Below, in pieces: positions 1 through 5,223 of a DNA stretch of 5,223 nucleotides (positions are counted from its first letter, which is position 1; each line of letters opens with the position of its first letter). Source of the DNA: Gammaproteobacteria bacterium. GTDB lineage: Bacteria; Pseudomonadota; Gammaproteobacteria; Steroidobacterales; Steroidobacteraceae. Below the pieces are notes generated by a model. The model was not told where the DNA came from. It searched no databases and saw only the letters and a list, made by a program, of their open reading frames with translations. The position numbers and the translations under genes were made by a program. The stretch is taken from positions 1,066 to 6,288 of the forward strand of contig PMMB01000179.1 in the NCBI GenBank assembly GCA_003165495.1, read 5' to 3'.

Positions 1-992
1 GCAATTTGATCCGGCGCCCGGCCGGTGAGCTCGAGGTAGCGAATGGTTTCCTCGTCGATGGGGAAGATCGCGACAGTGGAGCCGAACTCCGGCGACATAT
101 TGGCAATGGTGGCGCGGTCGGCGAGCGGCAGCCCCTTGAGACCGTCGCCGAAGAATTCCACGAATTTATCCACGACGCCGTGCTTGCGCAGAATCTCCGT
201 CACGGTCAGCACGAGGTCGGTGGCCGTGGTGCCCGCGGGCAAGCCGCCCGTCAGCTTGAAACCGATCACTTGCGGGATCAGCATCGTGACCGGCTGGCCC
301 AACATGGCGGCTTCGGCCTCGATACCGCCCACGCCCCAACCGAGTACCCCCAGCGCGTTGATCATGGTGGTGTGCGAATCGGTGCCGACCAAGGTGTCGG
401 GATAGGCGAGCTTCCTGCCGGTGGGGCCGTCCGAGAAAATCACTCGCGCCAGGCGTTCTAAATTGACTTGATGGACGATACCGGTATTGGGCGGCACGAC
501 CTTGAAGTTGCTGAACGCCGTTTGCCCCCAACGCAGGAACATGTAGCGTTCGCCGTTGCGTTTGAACTCGATTTCGTTGTTGTGCTGCAGCGAGTCGGCC
601 GCACCGTATTCATCGACCTGTACCGAGTGATCGATGACCAATTCGGCGGGGGCCAGCGGATTGACTCGTTGCGGATCCCCGCCGAGCCGAACGATGGCCT
701 CGCGCATGGCCGCCAGGTCGACGATGCAGGGAACGCCCGTGAAGTCCTGCATGATGACTCGCGCCGGCGTGAAGGCGATCTCGTGATTCGGCAGCGCTTT
801 CGGATCCCATTTCAGCAGAGCGTCGATATCGCTCTTGGTGACATTGACGCCGTCTTCGAAGCGCAGGAGGTTTTCCAACAGGATCTTCAGGGAGAAGGGC
901 AGCCGGTCGACATTGAGGGCCTTGAGACTCAGGATCTCAAATTGCTCCGCGCCCACCTTAAGCGTCGTTCTTGCCTTGAAACTATCCGTCAT
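1..992 (-). CDS. acnA: Aconitate hydratase A (aconitase), N-terminal 330 residues; 3' part beyond the window
   Basis: Aconitase isomerises citrate to isocitrate via cis-aconitate in the cytosolic TCA cycle and carries a [4Fe-4S] cluster. Reading leftward from ATG at 992-990 gives 330 open codons running off the left edge, about 37% of a usual ~890-residue AcnA. Visible family blocks are LPFSLKILLENLLR (31-44), PARVIMQDFTGVP (76-88), DHSVQVD (121-127), VPPNTGIVHQVNLE (166-179), YPDTLVGTDSHTTM (197-210), GWGVGGIEAEAAMLGQP (218-234) and ADRATIANMSPEFG (291-304). From memory these match E. coli AcnA closely and fit the AcnA/IRP1 type better than AcnB or the methylcitrate dehydratase AcnD. The cluster-binding cysteines lie further downstream and cannot be checked. 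The start is supported by GGAGGGG just upstream (995-1001). The ATG overlaps the mnmA stop codon by four bases, so translational coupling is likely. A separate -10 element lies in the mnmA tail. Confidence 0.97.
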   Translation of the reverse strand, partial: MTDSFKARTTLKVGAEQFEILSLKALNVDRLPFSLKILLENLLRFEDGVNVTKSDIDALLKWDPKALPNHEIAFTPARVIMQDFTGVPCIVDLAAMREAIVRLGGDPQRVNPLAPAELVIDHSVQVDEYGAADSLQHNNEIEFKRNGERYMFLRWGQTAFSNFKVVPPNTGIVHQVNLERLARVIFSDGPTGRKLAYPDTLVGTDSHTTMINALGVLGWGVGGIEAEAAMLGQPVTMLIPQVIGFKLTGGLPAGTTATDLVLTVTEILRKHGVVDKFVEFFGDGLKGLPLADRATIANMSPEFGSTVAIFPIDEETIRYLELTGRAPDQI

Positions 993-2179
993 GACCCCTC
1001 CACGGAAAAAAGAGAATTATAGGTGATTCCGCGGGCGCCCGCGCCCGAGCGGGAATTGAATCGTCGCGCGATGACGCCGCCGCCGAGACAGCGTGCACCT
1101 CGGTAGAACACCGCGTACTGCCCGGGGGTGACGGCACGCGCAGGTTCGCTCAAGGTCACGCGCCAGTTCTGATCGGTGCTGATGTTCTGTGCGGCAGTCA
1201 AGCGCACCGTGCAGTTAAGGTCATTCTGCCGATAGCGCGTCTTGACCGCGCATTCGATCGGTTGATCGGCGACCTCGCAGAAGTTCAACCAGTGCATCTG
1301 TTCCACATCGAAGGCATCGGATAACAGCAAGGGATGGTCTTGATCCTGAACCACGATGAGCGCATTGCGCTCCATGACCTTATCGGCCACGTACCAGGGC
1401 GCGGCGGCGGTGCCGGCACGGCCGCCTAACCTAAGGCCTGACCGTTGACCCAGGGTGTACAGGGCGAGGCCGCGATGCTCGCCTAGAACCAAGCCGCCGT
1501 CGTTCTCGATCGGCCCCGGTTCCGTGCGTAGATAACGGCTCAGGAACTCTTGAAAAGGCCGCTCGCCGATGAAGCAGATGCCGGTGCTGTCCGGCTTGTC
1601 GTACACCGGCAAGCCTGCCGCGTGCGCCAGCTTTCGCACCTCCGCCTTGCACAACTCGCCGATCGGAAACAGGGTCTTGCAGAGTGCCGATGCGGCGACC
1701 CCATGGAGAAAGTAGCTCTGATCCTTGGCCGTGTCCGCCGCTTTCAGAAGTTGCGTTCCTAACGGCGTATGTTGCAGGCGCGCGTAGTGGCCGGTGGCGA
1801 TCCAGGAAGCGCCCAGACGGTGCATGTAGTCCAGGCAAACGCCGAACTTGATTTCGCGATTACAGAGAACGTCCGGGTTAGGGGTGCGGCCTGCGGCGTA
1901 TTCGCGCAGGAAAAGCTCAAAGACCCGTTCGCGATACTGCGCGGCAAAACTCACCCGATGCAGGGCTACATCTAAGGTCTCGCAGACTCGGCGCGCATCC
2001 TGAAAATCAGCCGCGGTGGTGCAGTAGGCGTCGTCATCGTCCTCCCAGTTGGACATGAACAGCCCTTGCACGGCGTAGCCGGCGCGTTGCAGCAGGAGGG
2101 CAGCGGCGGCTGAGTCGACGCCGCCCGACATGCCGACGATGACGGTGCCGGCAAGCTTGGGATCAGGGAGGTCGGGCAT
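989..2179 (-). CDS. mnmA: tRNA-specific 2-thiouridylase MnmA (TrmU)
   Basis: MnmA uses ATP and sulfur relayed from the Tus/IscS system to make 2-thiouridine at wobble position 34 of tRNAs for Lys, Glu and Gln in the cytoplasm. The 396-residue product has the ATP pyrophosphatase PP-loop SGGVDS (18-23), NPDVLCN with the first catalytic Cys at 106, ATGHYA (128-133), KDQSYFL (152-158) and DSTGICFIGER with the second catalytic Cys at 202. The C-terminal beta-barrel ends in the usual FYRGARCLGGGVIARR block at about 358-373. After that block there are about 23 residues instead of about 5 in E. coli, so the protein has a tail of roughly 18 extra residues that overlaps acnA control sequences. M1 fits the family, with the PP-loop some 18 residues in. 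There is no clear Shine-Dalgarno, but TATAAT ends six bases before the ATG, which suggests a leaderless transcript. The gene lies 26 bp after the DUF7931-like gene and its stop overlaps the acnA start. Confidence 0.98.
   Translation of the reverse strand: MPDLPDPKLAGTVIVGMSGGVDSAAAALLLQRAGYAVQGLFMSNWEDDDDAYCTTAADFQDARRVCETLDVALHRVSFAAQYRERVFELFLREYAAGRTPNPDVLCNREIKFGVCLDYMHRLGASWIATGHYARLQHTPLGTQLLKAADTAKDQSYFLHGVAASALCKTLFPIGELCKAEVRKLAHAAGLPVYDKPDSTGICFIGERPFQEFLSRYLRTEPGPIENDGGLVLGEHRGLALYTLGQRSGLRLGGRAGTAAAPWYVADKVMERNALIVVQDQDHPLLLSDAFDVEQMHWLNFCEVADQPIECAVKTRYRQNDLNCTVRLTAAQNISTDQNWRVTLSEPARAVTPGQYAVFYRGARCLGGGVIARRFNSRSGAGARGITYNSLFSVEGS
995..1001 (-). promoter_or_regulatory. Ribosome binding site of acnA
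   Basis: On the minus strand GGAGGGG lies two bases before the acnA ATG; its GGAGG core is four bases from it. It is the strongest Shine-Dalgarno in the window and decides the acnA start. It lies entirely within the last codons of mnmA, so ribosomes finishing mnmA would pass over it and could restart at the overlapping ATGA. Confidence 0.8.
1016..1021 (-). promoter_or_regulatory. Candidate -10 element (TATAAT) for acnA inside the mnmA 3' end
   Basis: A perfect TATAAT reads leftward within the mnmA tail codons. Transcription would begin near 1009, giving a leader of about 17 nt that contains the GGAGGGG site, a sensible geometry for acnA. The expected -35 region (about 1039-1044, GCGCGG on this strand) does not resemble TTGACA, so activity would depend on an activator or be weak. 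This is inference from sequence only. Confidence 0.4.
1030..1043. repeat. Perfect 14-bp GC palindrome (CGCGGGCGCCCGCG)
   Basis: The 14 bases are identical to their reverse complement. The palindrome lies eight bases upstream of the acnA-proximal TATAAT, in the spacer/-35 zone of that putative promoter and inside the mnmA C-terminal tail codons (about residues 379-383). An overlapping alternative hairpin (CGGGCGC-gg-GCGCCCG) can also form. It could be an operator or an RNA hairpin. Chance is also plausible in DNA this GC-rich. The T-run that follows on the minus strand is about 18 bases away, so it is not a standard intrinsic terminator. Confidence 0.45.
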
Positions 2180-2185
2180 CCGCCC

Positions 2186-2191
2186 ATTATA
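2186..2191 (-). promoter_or_regulatory. Candidate -10 element (TATAAT) for mnmA, leaderless geometry
   Basis: A perfect TATAAT on the minus strand is followed by GGGCGG and then the mnmA ATG, so a start at the usual distance would fall on the A of the ATG. It lies in the 26-bp gap after the DUF7931-like gene. The -35 would fall in that gene's last codons (CTCATG with a 17-bp spacer) and is a poor match. The GGGCGG is too close and too unlike a Shine-Dalgarno to be convincing. Confidence 0.45.
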
Positions 2192-2205
2192 CGGAGGCCC
2201 GAAGG

Positions 2206-2763
2206 CTACATGAGCATTTGCCGCATTTGCGATTCTTGCATGCTCGTTTGCCAGACCTCATCGAAAAAGTTCAAATAGCGGCGCACGACGGCCGGATCGT
2301 TCATATCGGAGATGCCGTCCCAGCGGTCCGCCTGTAGCCGGTACACCAGCGCCTTGTCGTCCGCGATGATGAACGCGCCGGCGCTCGCCGCGTACTCGGG
2401 ACTCATGGCGCGCAGATCGATGCAGCTGGTAAGACGGCGCGCCAATGCAAGAAATCGGTTGTTATCGACCATGGCCCGCGACGGATCGGCGAGCAGAACG
2501 CGCACTTTGGCGTAGGAACGTGCCAATACCAGGCGCTTGATGGCCTCGAGAAACGGCTCCTCGCCATAAATCAAGGGTTCCAGATCTTGAGTAAAGATGG
2601 ACAACAGGCGCTGCGCCGACTTGGCCACCTTGAGGCTGGCTTCGCGAACCTCCGGCATGGTGGTAAGGATGGTACGGGTACCCGATCCCGTGGAAACGTC
2701 TGCGCCCGCCGCAGGACCTCTGTCCGCGACCGGTTTCGTACGTTCGTCCGTGCTACCCGCCAT
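2206..2763 (-). CDS. Conserved protein of unknown function, DUF7931-like
   Basis: This 185-residue protein has no established function. Residues 1-35 are rich in Gly, Ala, Thr and charged residues and look disordered. Residues ~42-173 form one alpha/beta domain with the blocks SAQRLLSIFTQDLEPLIY (49-66), FLEAIKRLVL (71-80), KVRVLLADPSRA (86-97), NRFLALARRLTSCIDLR (102-118), AFIIADDKALVYR (130-142) and YLNFFDEVWQTS (163-174). This order resembles, from memory, the DUF7931 domain found alone or after GNAT acetyltransferase domains in beta- and gammaproteobacteria. The overall pattern recalls one half of a phospholipase D-like fold, but no HxKxxxxD catalytic motif is present, so no enzyme activity is inferred. 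No signal peptide or membrane segment is visible. The C-terminus is Gln/Met-rich (QESQMRQMLM). The chosen ATG has GAGG nine bases upstream; an internal Met at 36 has no ribosome binding site. It sits between purB and mnmA, where HflD is often encoded, but does not resemble HflD. The family call is moderate; the gene itself is solid. Confidence 0.85.
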   Translation of the reverse strand: MAGSTDERTKPVADRGPAAGADVSTGSGTRTILTTMPEVREASLKVAKSAQRLLSIFTQDLEPLIYGEEPFLEAIKRLVLARSYAKVRVLLADPSRAMVDNNRFLALARRLTSCIDLRAMSPEYAASAGAFIIADDKALVYRLQADRWDGISDMNDPAVVRRYLNFFDEVWQTSMQESQMRQMLM

Positions 2764-2862
2764 ATCTCAGTGCCTCAATTGGAGGTTTATGGGCATTTTG
2801 CCCGACCTCGCGTACTTTGAGCGATAGTACCGTTTGGCCAGGAAAGGCCCGTGCTAACTGCG
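2764..2862 (-). other. 99-bp gap between purB and the DUF7931-like gene
   Basis: No coding potential or RNA gene is apparent here. On the minus strand it holds two small inverted repeats: GGCC-N6-GGCC (2836-2849) and GGGCA-AAA-TGCCC (2791-2803). Neither is followed by a T-run, so neither is a convincing intrinsic terminator. The likely ribosome binding site of the downstream gene, TTGAGG with its GAGG at 2773-2776, lies nine bases before the ATG. A weak TACTAT-like -10 is present without a -35. Co-transcription of purB with the downstream genes is possible but not shown. Confidence 0.5.
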
Positions 2863-4248
2863 TCACGTTTCGGACTCCGCGCGTGCGCGCTTCGCAAGTA
2901 CCGGTGCCAAACCAACATAATCCTTAGGTTCCAAGCAGAGCAGCCGCTCTTTCTCCGCCGCCGGCAGATCCAAGGAGGCGATGAACTCGCGCATGGCATC
3001 CCTGTCGACGGGCCGGCCACGCGTGAAGGATTTCAATCGGTCATAAGCCTCCGGAATCCCGTGGGCGCGCATCACCGTTTGCACAGCCTCGCCCAGCACC
3101 TCCCAGGCTCGGTCCAGATCCTCGGCGACACGCGCCTGGTCGAGTTCGATTTTTCCCAGACCGGCCGCCAACGAGCCGTAGCTCAAGACAGAGTGTCCGA
3201 TCGCCACGCCCAGATTGCGCAGCACGGTGGAGTCCGTGAGGTCGCGCTGCAACCGCGACACGGGCAGTTTGTCGGCGAAATGCCCCAGCAACGCATTGGC
3301 CAACCCGAGGTTGCCTTCGGCGTTTTCGAAATCGATTGGATTCACCTTGTGCGGCATGGTGGAGGAGCCGACTTCGTCTTCTACCAAGCGCTGCTTGAAG
3401 TAACCGAGCGAGATGTAACTCCACAGGTCGCGTGCAAGGTCGAGAAGCACAGTGTTGGCTCGCATGAGCGCATGGCAGTACTCGGCAATCCAATCATGCG
3501 GCTCTATCTGCGTGGTGTAGGCGTTCGATGCCATTCCTAGGGATTCGACGAAGGCCTGACTGAACCCAAGCCAATCGACATGCGGCAATGCTGCGACATG
3601 CGCATTGAAATTGCCGACCGCACCGTTCATCTTTCCCAGGATACCGACGCGCTCGATACCGGCGCGCTGGGTCTGCAGCCGCGCGGCGACATTGGCGAGT
3701 TCCTTGCCGACCGTGGTGGGTGTCGCGGTCTGGCCGTGAGTGCGCGCCAACATCGGCGCCGCGGCGTGACGATGAGCCAGGGAGTCGAGCAGACCACCGA
3801 TGGTATCGAGCATGGGCAGCAGCAGCTCCGCGCGCGCTCTCTTCAGCATGAGGGCGTAGGCGAGGTTGTTGATATCTTCCGACGTGCAAGCGAAATGCAG
3901 CCATTCGAGTTCGGCGGCGGCCGCGCCACGCTTCGCAAGTTCGGTGCGCAACCAAATTTCGACCGCCTTCACATCGTGGTTGGTGCGCGCTTCGATTTTC
4001 TTGATGGCCGCCACGTCGGTGCCGGCCGGGTCCTTTGAGAGCGCGGCAAGCAGGTCCTTGGCCGCGCGCGGCAGCTTGGCTAGAGCGGGCGCGGCCGGAC
4101 CCGCGGCGAGAGCCAGGAACCAGGCGCATTCCACGCGTACGCGCTCGCGCATCAGGCCTGCTTCGCTGAATAAATACCGGACCGCCGCGAGTTTGGCGGC
4201 ATAGCGGCCATCTAGGGGTGAAAGCGCGTCAATGGAAGAAGTGGCCAT
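2863..4248 (-). CDS. purB: Adenylosuccinate lyase
   Basis: PurB catalyses two fumarate-releasing steps of purine synthesis: SAICAR to AICAR, and adenylosuccinate to AMP. It is a cytosolic homotetramer of the fumarase/aspartase superfamily. The 461-residue product is full length (E. coli 456). It opens with LSPLDGRYAAKL (9-20) and carries TNHDVKAVE (89-97), ACTSEDINNL (120-129), ARTHGQTATPTT (168-179) with the catalytic His at 171, KMNGAVGNFNAH (206-217), TTQIEPHDWIAE (245-256) and the superfamily signature SSTMPHKVNP (295-304) with the catalytic Ser at 295. It ends with DLTDSTVLRNLG followed by a helical C-terminal domain. Both catalytic positions have E. coli numbering, which supports the start at 4248 even though the bases before it (CATCCTCCG) contain no Shine-Dalgarno. 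A sigma70-like promoter is proposed in the intergenic region shared with fumC. The next gene in the same direction begins 99 bp downstream. Confidence 0.98.
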   Translation of the reverse strand: MATSSIDALSPLDGRYAAKLAAVRYLFSEAGLMRERVRVECAWFLALAAGPAAPALAKLPRAAKDLLAALSKDPAGTDVAAIKKIEARTNHDVKAVEIWLRTELAKRGAAAAELEWLHFACTSEDINNLAYALMLKRARAELLLPMLDTIGGLLDSLAHRHAAAPMLARTHGQTATPTTVGKELANVAARLQTQRAGIERVGILGKMNGAVGNFNAHVAALPHVDWLGFSQAFVESLGMASNAYTTQIEPHDWIAEYCHALMRANTVLLDLARDLWSYISLGYFKQRLVEDEVGSSTMPHKVNPIDFENAEGNLGLANALLGHFADKLPVSRLQRDLTDSTVLRNLGVAIGHSVLSYGSLAAGLGKIELDQARVAEDLDRAWEVLGEAVQTVMRAHGIPEAYDRLKSFTRGRPVDRDAMREFIASLDLPAAEKERLLCLEPKDYVGLAPVLAKRARAESET

Positions 4249-4268
4249 CGGAGGATGCGGTCGCTTTA

Positions 4269-4297
4269 AGTGTAGAATCCAGCAATATTACCGTAAA
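4269..4297 (-). promoter_or_regulatory. Candidate sigma70 promoter of purB
   Basis: On the minus strand TTTACG (4297-4292, four of six matches to TTGACA) is separated by exactly 17 bp from TACACT (4274-4269, four of six matches to TATAAT). Transcription would start near 4262, leaving a leader of about 14 nt without a Shine-Dalgarno before the purB ATG. A 9-bp inverted repeat TTAC-C-GTAA (4288-4296) overlaps the -35 element. It is the best-spaced candidate in the intergenic region but is only a moderate match. Confidence 0.45.
4273..4278 (+). promoter_or_regulatory. Candidate -10 element (TAGAAT) for fumC
   Basis: TAGAAT matches five of six -10 consensus positions and would start transcription near 4285, giving a leader of about 40 nt that includes the GAGG site. 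The -35 position (4250-4255, GGAGGA) is not recognisable. It overlaps the proposed purB -10 on the other strand by two bases. TATTAC at 4286-4291 is an alternative. Confidence 0.35.
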
Positions 4298-4310
4298 CGA
4301 ATGAACCAGC

Positions 4311-4322
4311 GAGGTTAAGGGG
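4311..4322 (+). promoter_or_regulatory. Ribosome binding site region of fumC
   Basis: GAGG at 4311-4314 lies ten bases before the fumC ATG, and AAGGGG at 4317-4322 only two bases before it. The first has the more usual spacing. Together they support the ATG at 4325, which also fits the family N-terminus (DSMGA near residue 10). Confidence 0.6.
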
Positions 4323-4324
4323 CG

Positions 4325-5223
4325 ATGACAGCATCCACTCGCGTCGAGCATGACAGTATGGGCGCGCTCGACGTGCCGGCGAGCGCCCTATGGGGTGCCC
4401 AAACCCAGCGCGCCATTCAAAACTTTCCGCCCACGGGGCTGCGCATGCCGCGGGCCTTCATTCGCGCATTGGGGCTCATCAAGCATGCCGCAGCCGGCGC
4501 GAACGCGGAAATCGGCGATCTGCCGCGAGACTTGGCGGCGGCGATACAAGCAGCAGCGCTCGATGTCGCTGCGGGCCGCTATGACGACCAATTCCCCGTG
4601 GACGTCTTTCAAACGGGGTCGGGCACCAGCAGCAACATGAATGCCAACGAAGTGATCGCCACCCTGGCGTCCCGAACGTTGCGCTGTGCCGTGCATCCGA
4701 ACGATCAGGTGAATATGGGCCAGAGCAGCAACGATGTGGTGCCCACCGCGATTCACGTCGCCGCGGCGTTGCTCCTCCATGAGCATCTGCTGCCTGCGCT
4801 CGTGCGCCTGCGCACGGTCTTGGGTCAAAGGGCGGCCGAATTCGCCGACGTGGTCAAGACGGGCCGCACCCATTTGATGGACGCAGTGCCCATCACGCTG
4901 GCGCAGGAGCTCAAGGGTTGGCAGGCGCAAATCGACAATGCCGTGGCCCGTCTGCGGTCGGTCACACCGCGTTTATACAAGCTCGCGCAGGGTGGCACCG
5001 CCGTCGGCACCGGCATCAACGCCAGGCCGCAGTTCGGTGCAGTGTTTGCGCGCTGCCTCGCGGCGAGTACCGGGCTTGGCTTTCGGCCAAGCGATAACTA
5101 TTTCGAAGCGCTGTCGAGCCAGGACACGGCCGTGGAACTGTCCGGCCAGCTCAAGGTCCTTGGTGTAAGTCTGATGAAAATATCGAATGATTTGCGCTGG
5201 ATGAACAGCGGACCCCTGGCGGG
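4325..5223 (+). CDS. fumC: Class II fumarate hydratase, N-terminal 299 residues; 3' part beyond the window
   Basis: FumC reversibly hydrates fumarate to L-malate in the TCA cycle. It is an iron-independent, oxygen-stable homotetramer of the fumarase/aspartase superfamily. ATG at 4325 opens 299 codons that run off the right edge, about 65% of a usual ~460-residue protein. Visible blocks are DSMGALDVPASALWGAQTQR (10-29), TGSGTSSNMNANEV (97-110), VHPNDQVNMGQSSNDVVPTA (123-142), KTGRTHLMDAVP (178-189) with the active-site His at 183, GGTAVGTGIN (223-232) and SLMKISNDLRWM (282-293). DSMG, WGAQTQR and GSGTSSNMN favour fumarase over aspartase. The catalytic Ser loop (GSSxMPGKxNP) would lie just beyond the edge. 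In the presumed second dicarboxylate site, His124-Pro-Asn-Asp is kept, but Cys121-Ala122 stand where E. coli has Arg126-Lys127. GAGG ten bases upstream is the likely ribosome binding site. fumC is divergent from purB across 76 bp. Confidence 0.97.
   Translation, partial: MTASTRVEHDSMGALDVPASALWGAQTQRAIQNFPPTGLRMPRAFIRALGLIKHAAAGANAEIGDLPRDLAAAIQAAALDVAAGRYDDQFPVDVFQTGSGTSSNMNANEVIATLASRTLRCAVHPNDQVNMGQSSNDVVPTAIHVAAALLLHEHLLPALVRLRTVLGQRAAEFADVVKTGRTHLMDAVPITLAQELKGWQAQIDNAVARLRSVTPRLYKLAQGGTAVGTGINARPQFGAVFARCLAASTGLGFRPSDNYFEALSSQDTAVELSGQLKVLGVSLMKISNDLRWMNSGPLA

Noticed and set aside
468..1022. 184-codon plus-strand frame opposite acnA and the end of mnmA
   Set aside because: It mirrors the acnA coding sequence, with no ribosome binding site or family resemblance, so it is a shadow frame.
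2773..2785. CCTC/GAGG pairing that might hide the ribosome binding site of the DUF7931-like gene
   Set aside because: Only four base pairs form around a CAATTG core, which is too weak to argue for a regulatory switch.
2791..2803. GGGCA-N3-TGCCC hairpin as a terminator after purB
   Set aside because: The stem is only five pairs and no T-run follows on the minus strand, so it does not meet the pattern of an intrinsic terminator.
2851..3540. Long open frame of 229 codons on the plus strand, antisense to purB
   Set aside because: It lies wholly opposite the well-supported purB, its translation is low-quality and rich in Arg, Gln and His with no recognisable domain, and GC-rich genes often leave open antisense frames.
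4255..4269. Mini-ORF (ATG CGG TCG CTT TAA) after GGAGG between purB and fumC
   Set aside because: The GGAGG abuts the ATG with no spacing, and the proposed fumC start of transcription lies downstream, so the mini-ORF would not be in the mRNA.
4292..4299. CGTTTACG (minus strand) as a PurR operator for purB
   Set aside because: It resembles only one half of the E. coli PurR site, and the second half is absent.
4388..4930. 180-codon minus-strand frame opposite fumC
   Set aside because: It is fully covered by fumC, whose motifs are unambiguous, and the antisense product has no recognisable features.

Overview
This is a GC-rich, gene-dense bacterial chromosomal window that looks like core metabolism. 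The gene set suggests a gammaproteobacterium. PurB is of the E. coli type, with the catalytic His and Ser at the same residue numbers (171 and 295), and purB and mnmA lie in one leftward cluster, as they do in E. coli and Pseudomonas. The genus cannot be read from the sequence.

Four genes run leftward (minus strand): purB (adenylosuccinate lyase, 4248-2863), a 185-residue conserved protein that resembles the DUF7931 family (2763-2206), mnmA (tRNA 2-thiouridylase, 2179-989) and the first 330 codons of acnA (aconitase A, 992 to the window edge). mnmA and acnA share four bases (ATGA). A 76-bp intergenic region separates purB from the divergent, rightward fumC (class II fumarase, from 4325), which is cut by the right edge after 299 codons. 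The only other non-coding stretches are 99 bp (purB to the 185-residue gene) and 26 bp (that gene to mnmA). No RNA genes, insertion sequences, CRISPR arrays or long repeats were seen.

Three of the five genes are linked by metabolism. PurB releases fumarate in both of its purine-pathway reactions, FumC hydrates fumarate to malate, and AcnA isomerises citrate in the same TCA cycle. PurB and FumC are also members of the same lyase superfamily, placed back to back. MnmA (wobble uridine thiolation) and the DUF7931-like protein have no obvious metabolic link to them.

No new defence, mobile or biosynthetic system is visible. The points worth a second look are at the regulatory scale. A perfect TATAAT lies exactly where it would give a leaderless mnmA mRNA. 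A second TATAAT and a 14-bp GC palindrome lie inside the mnmA 3' end, ahead of acnA. The predicted purB and fumC -10 elements overlap in the divergent intergenic region. The DUF7931-like gene sits where hflD is usually found.
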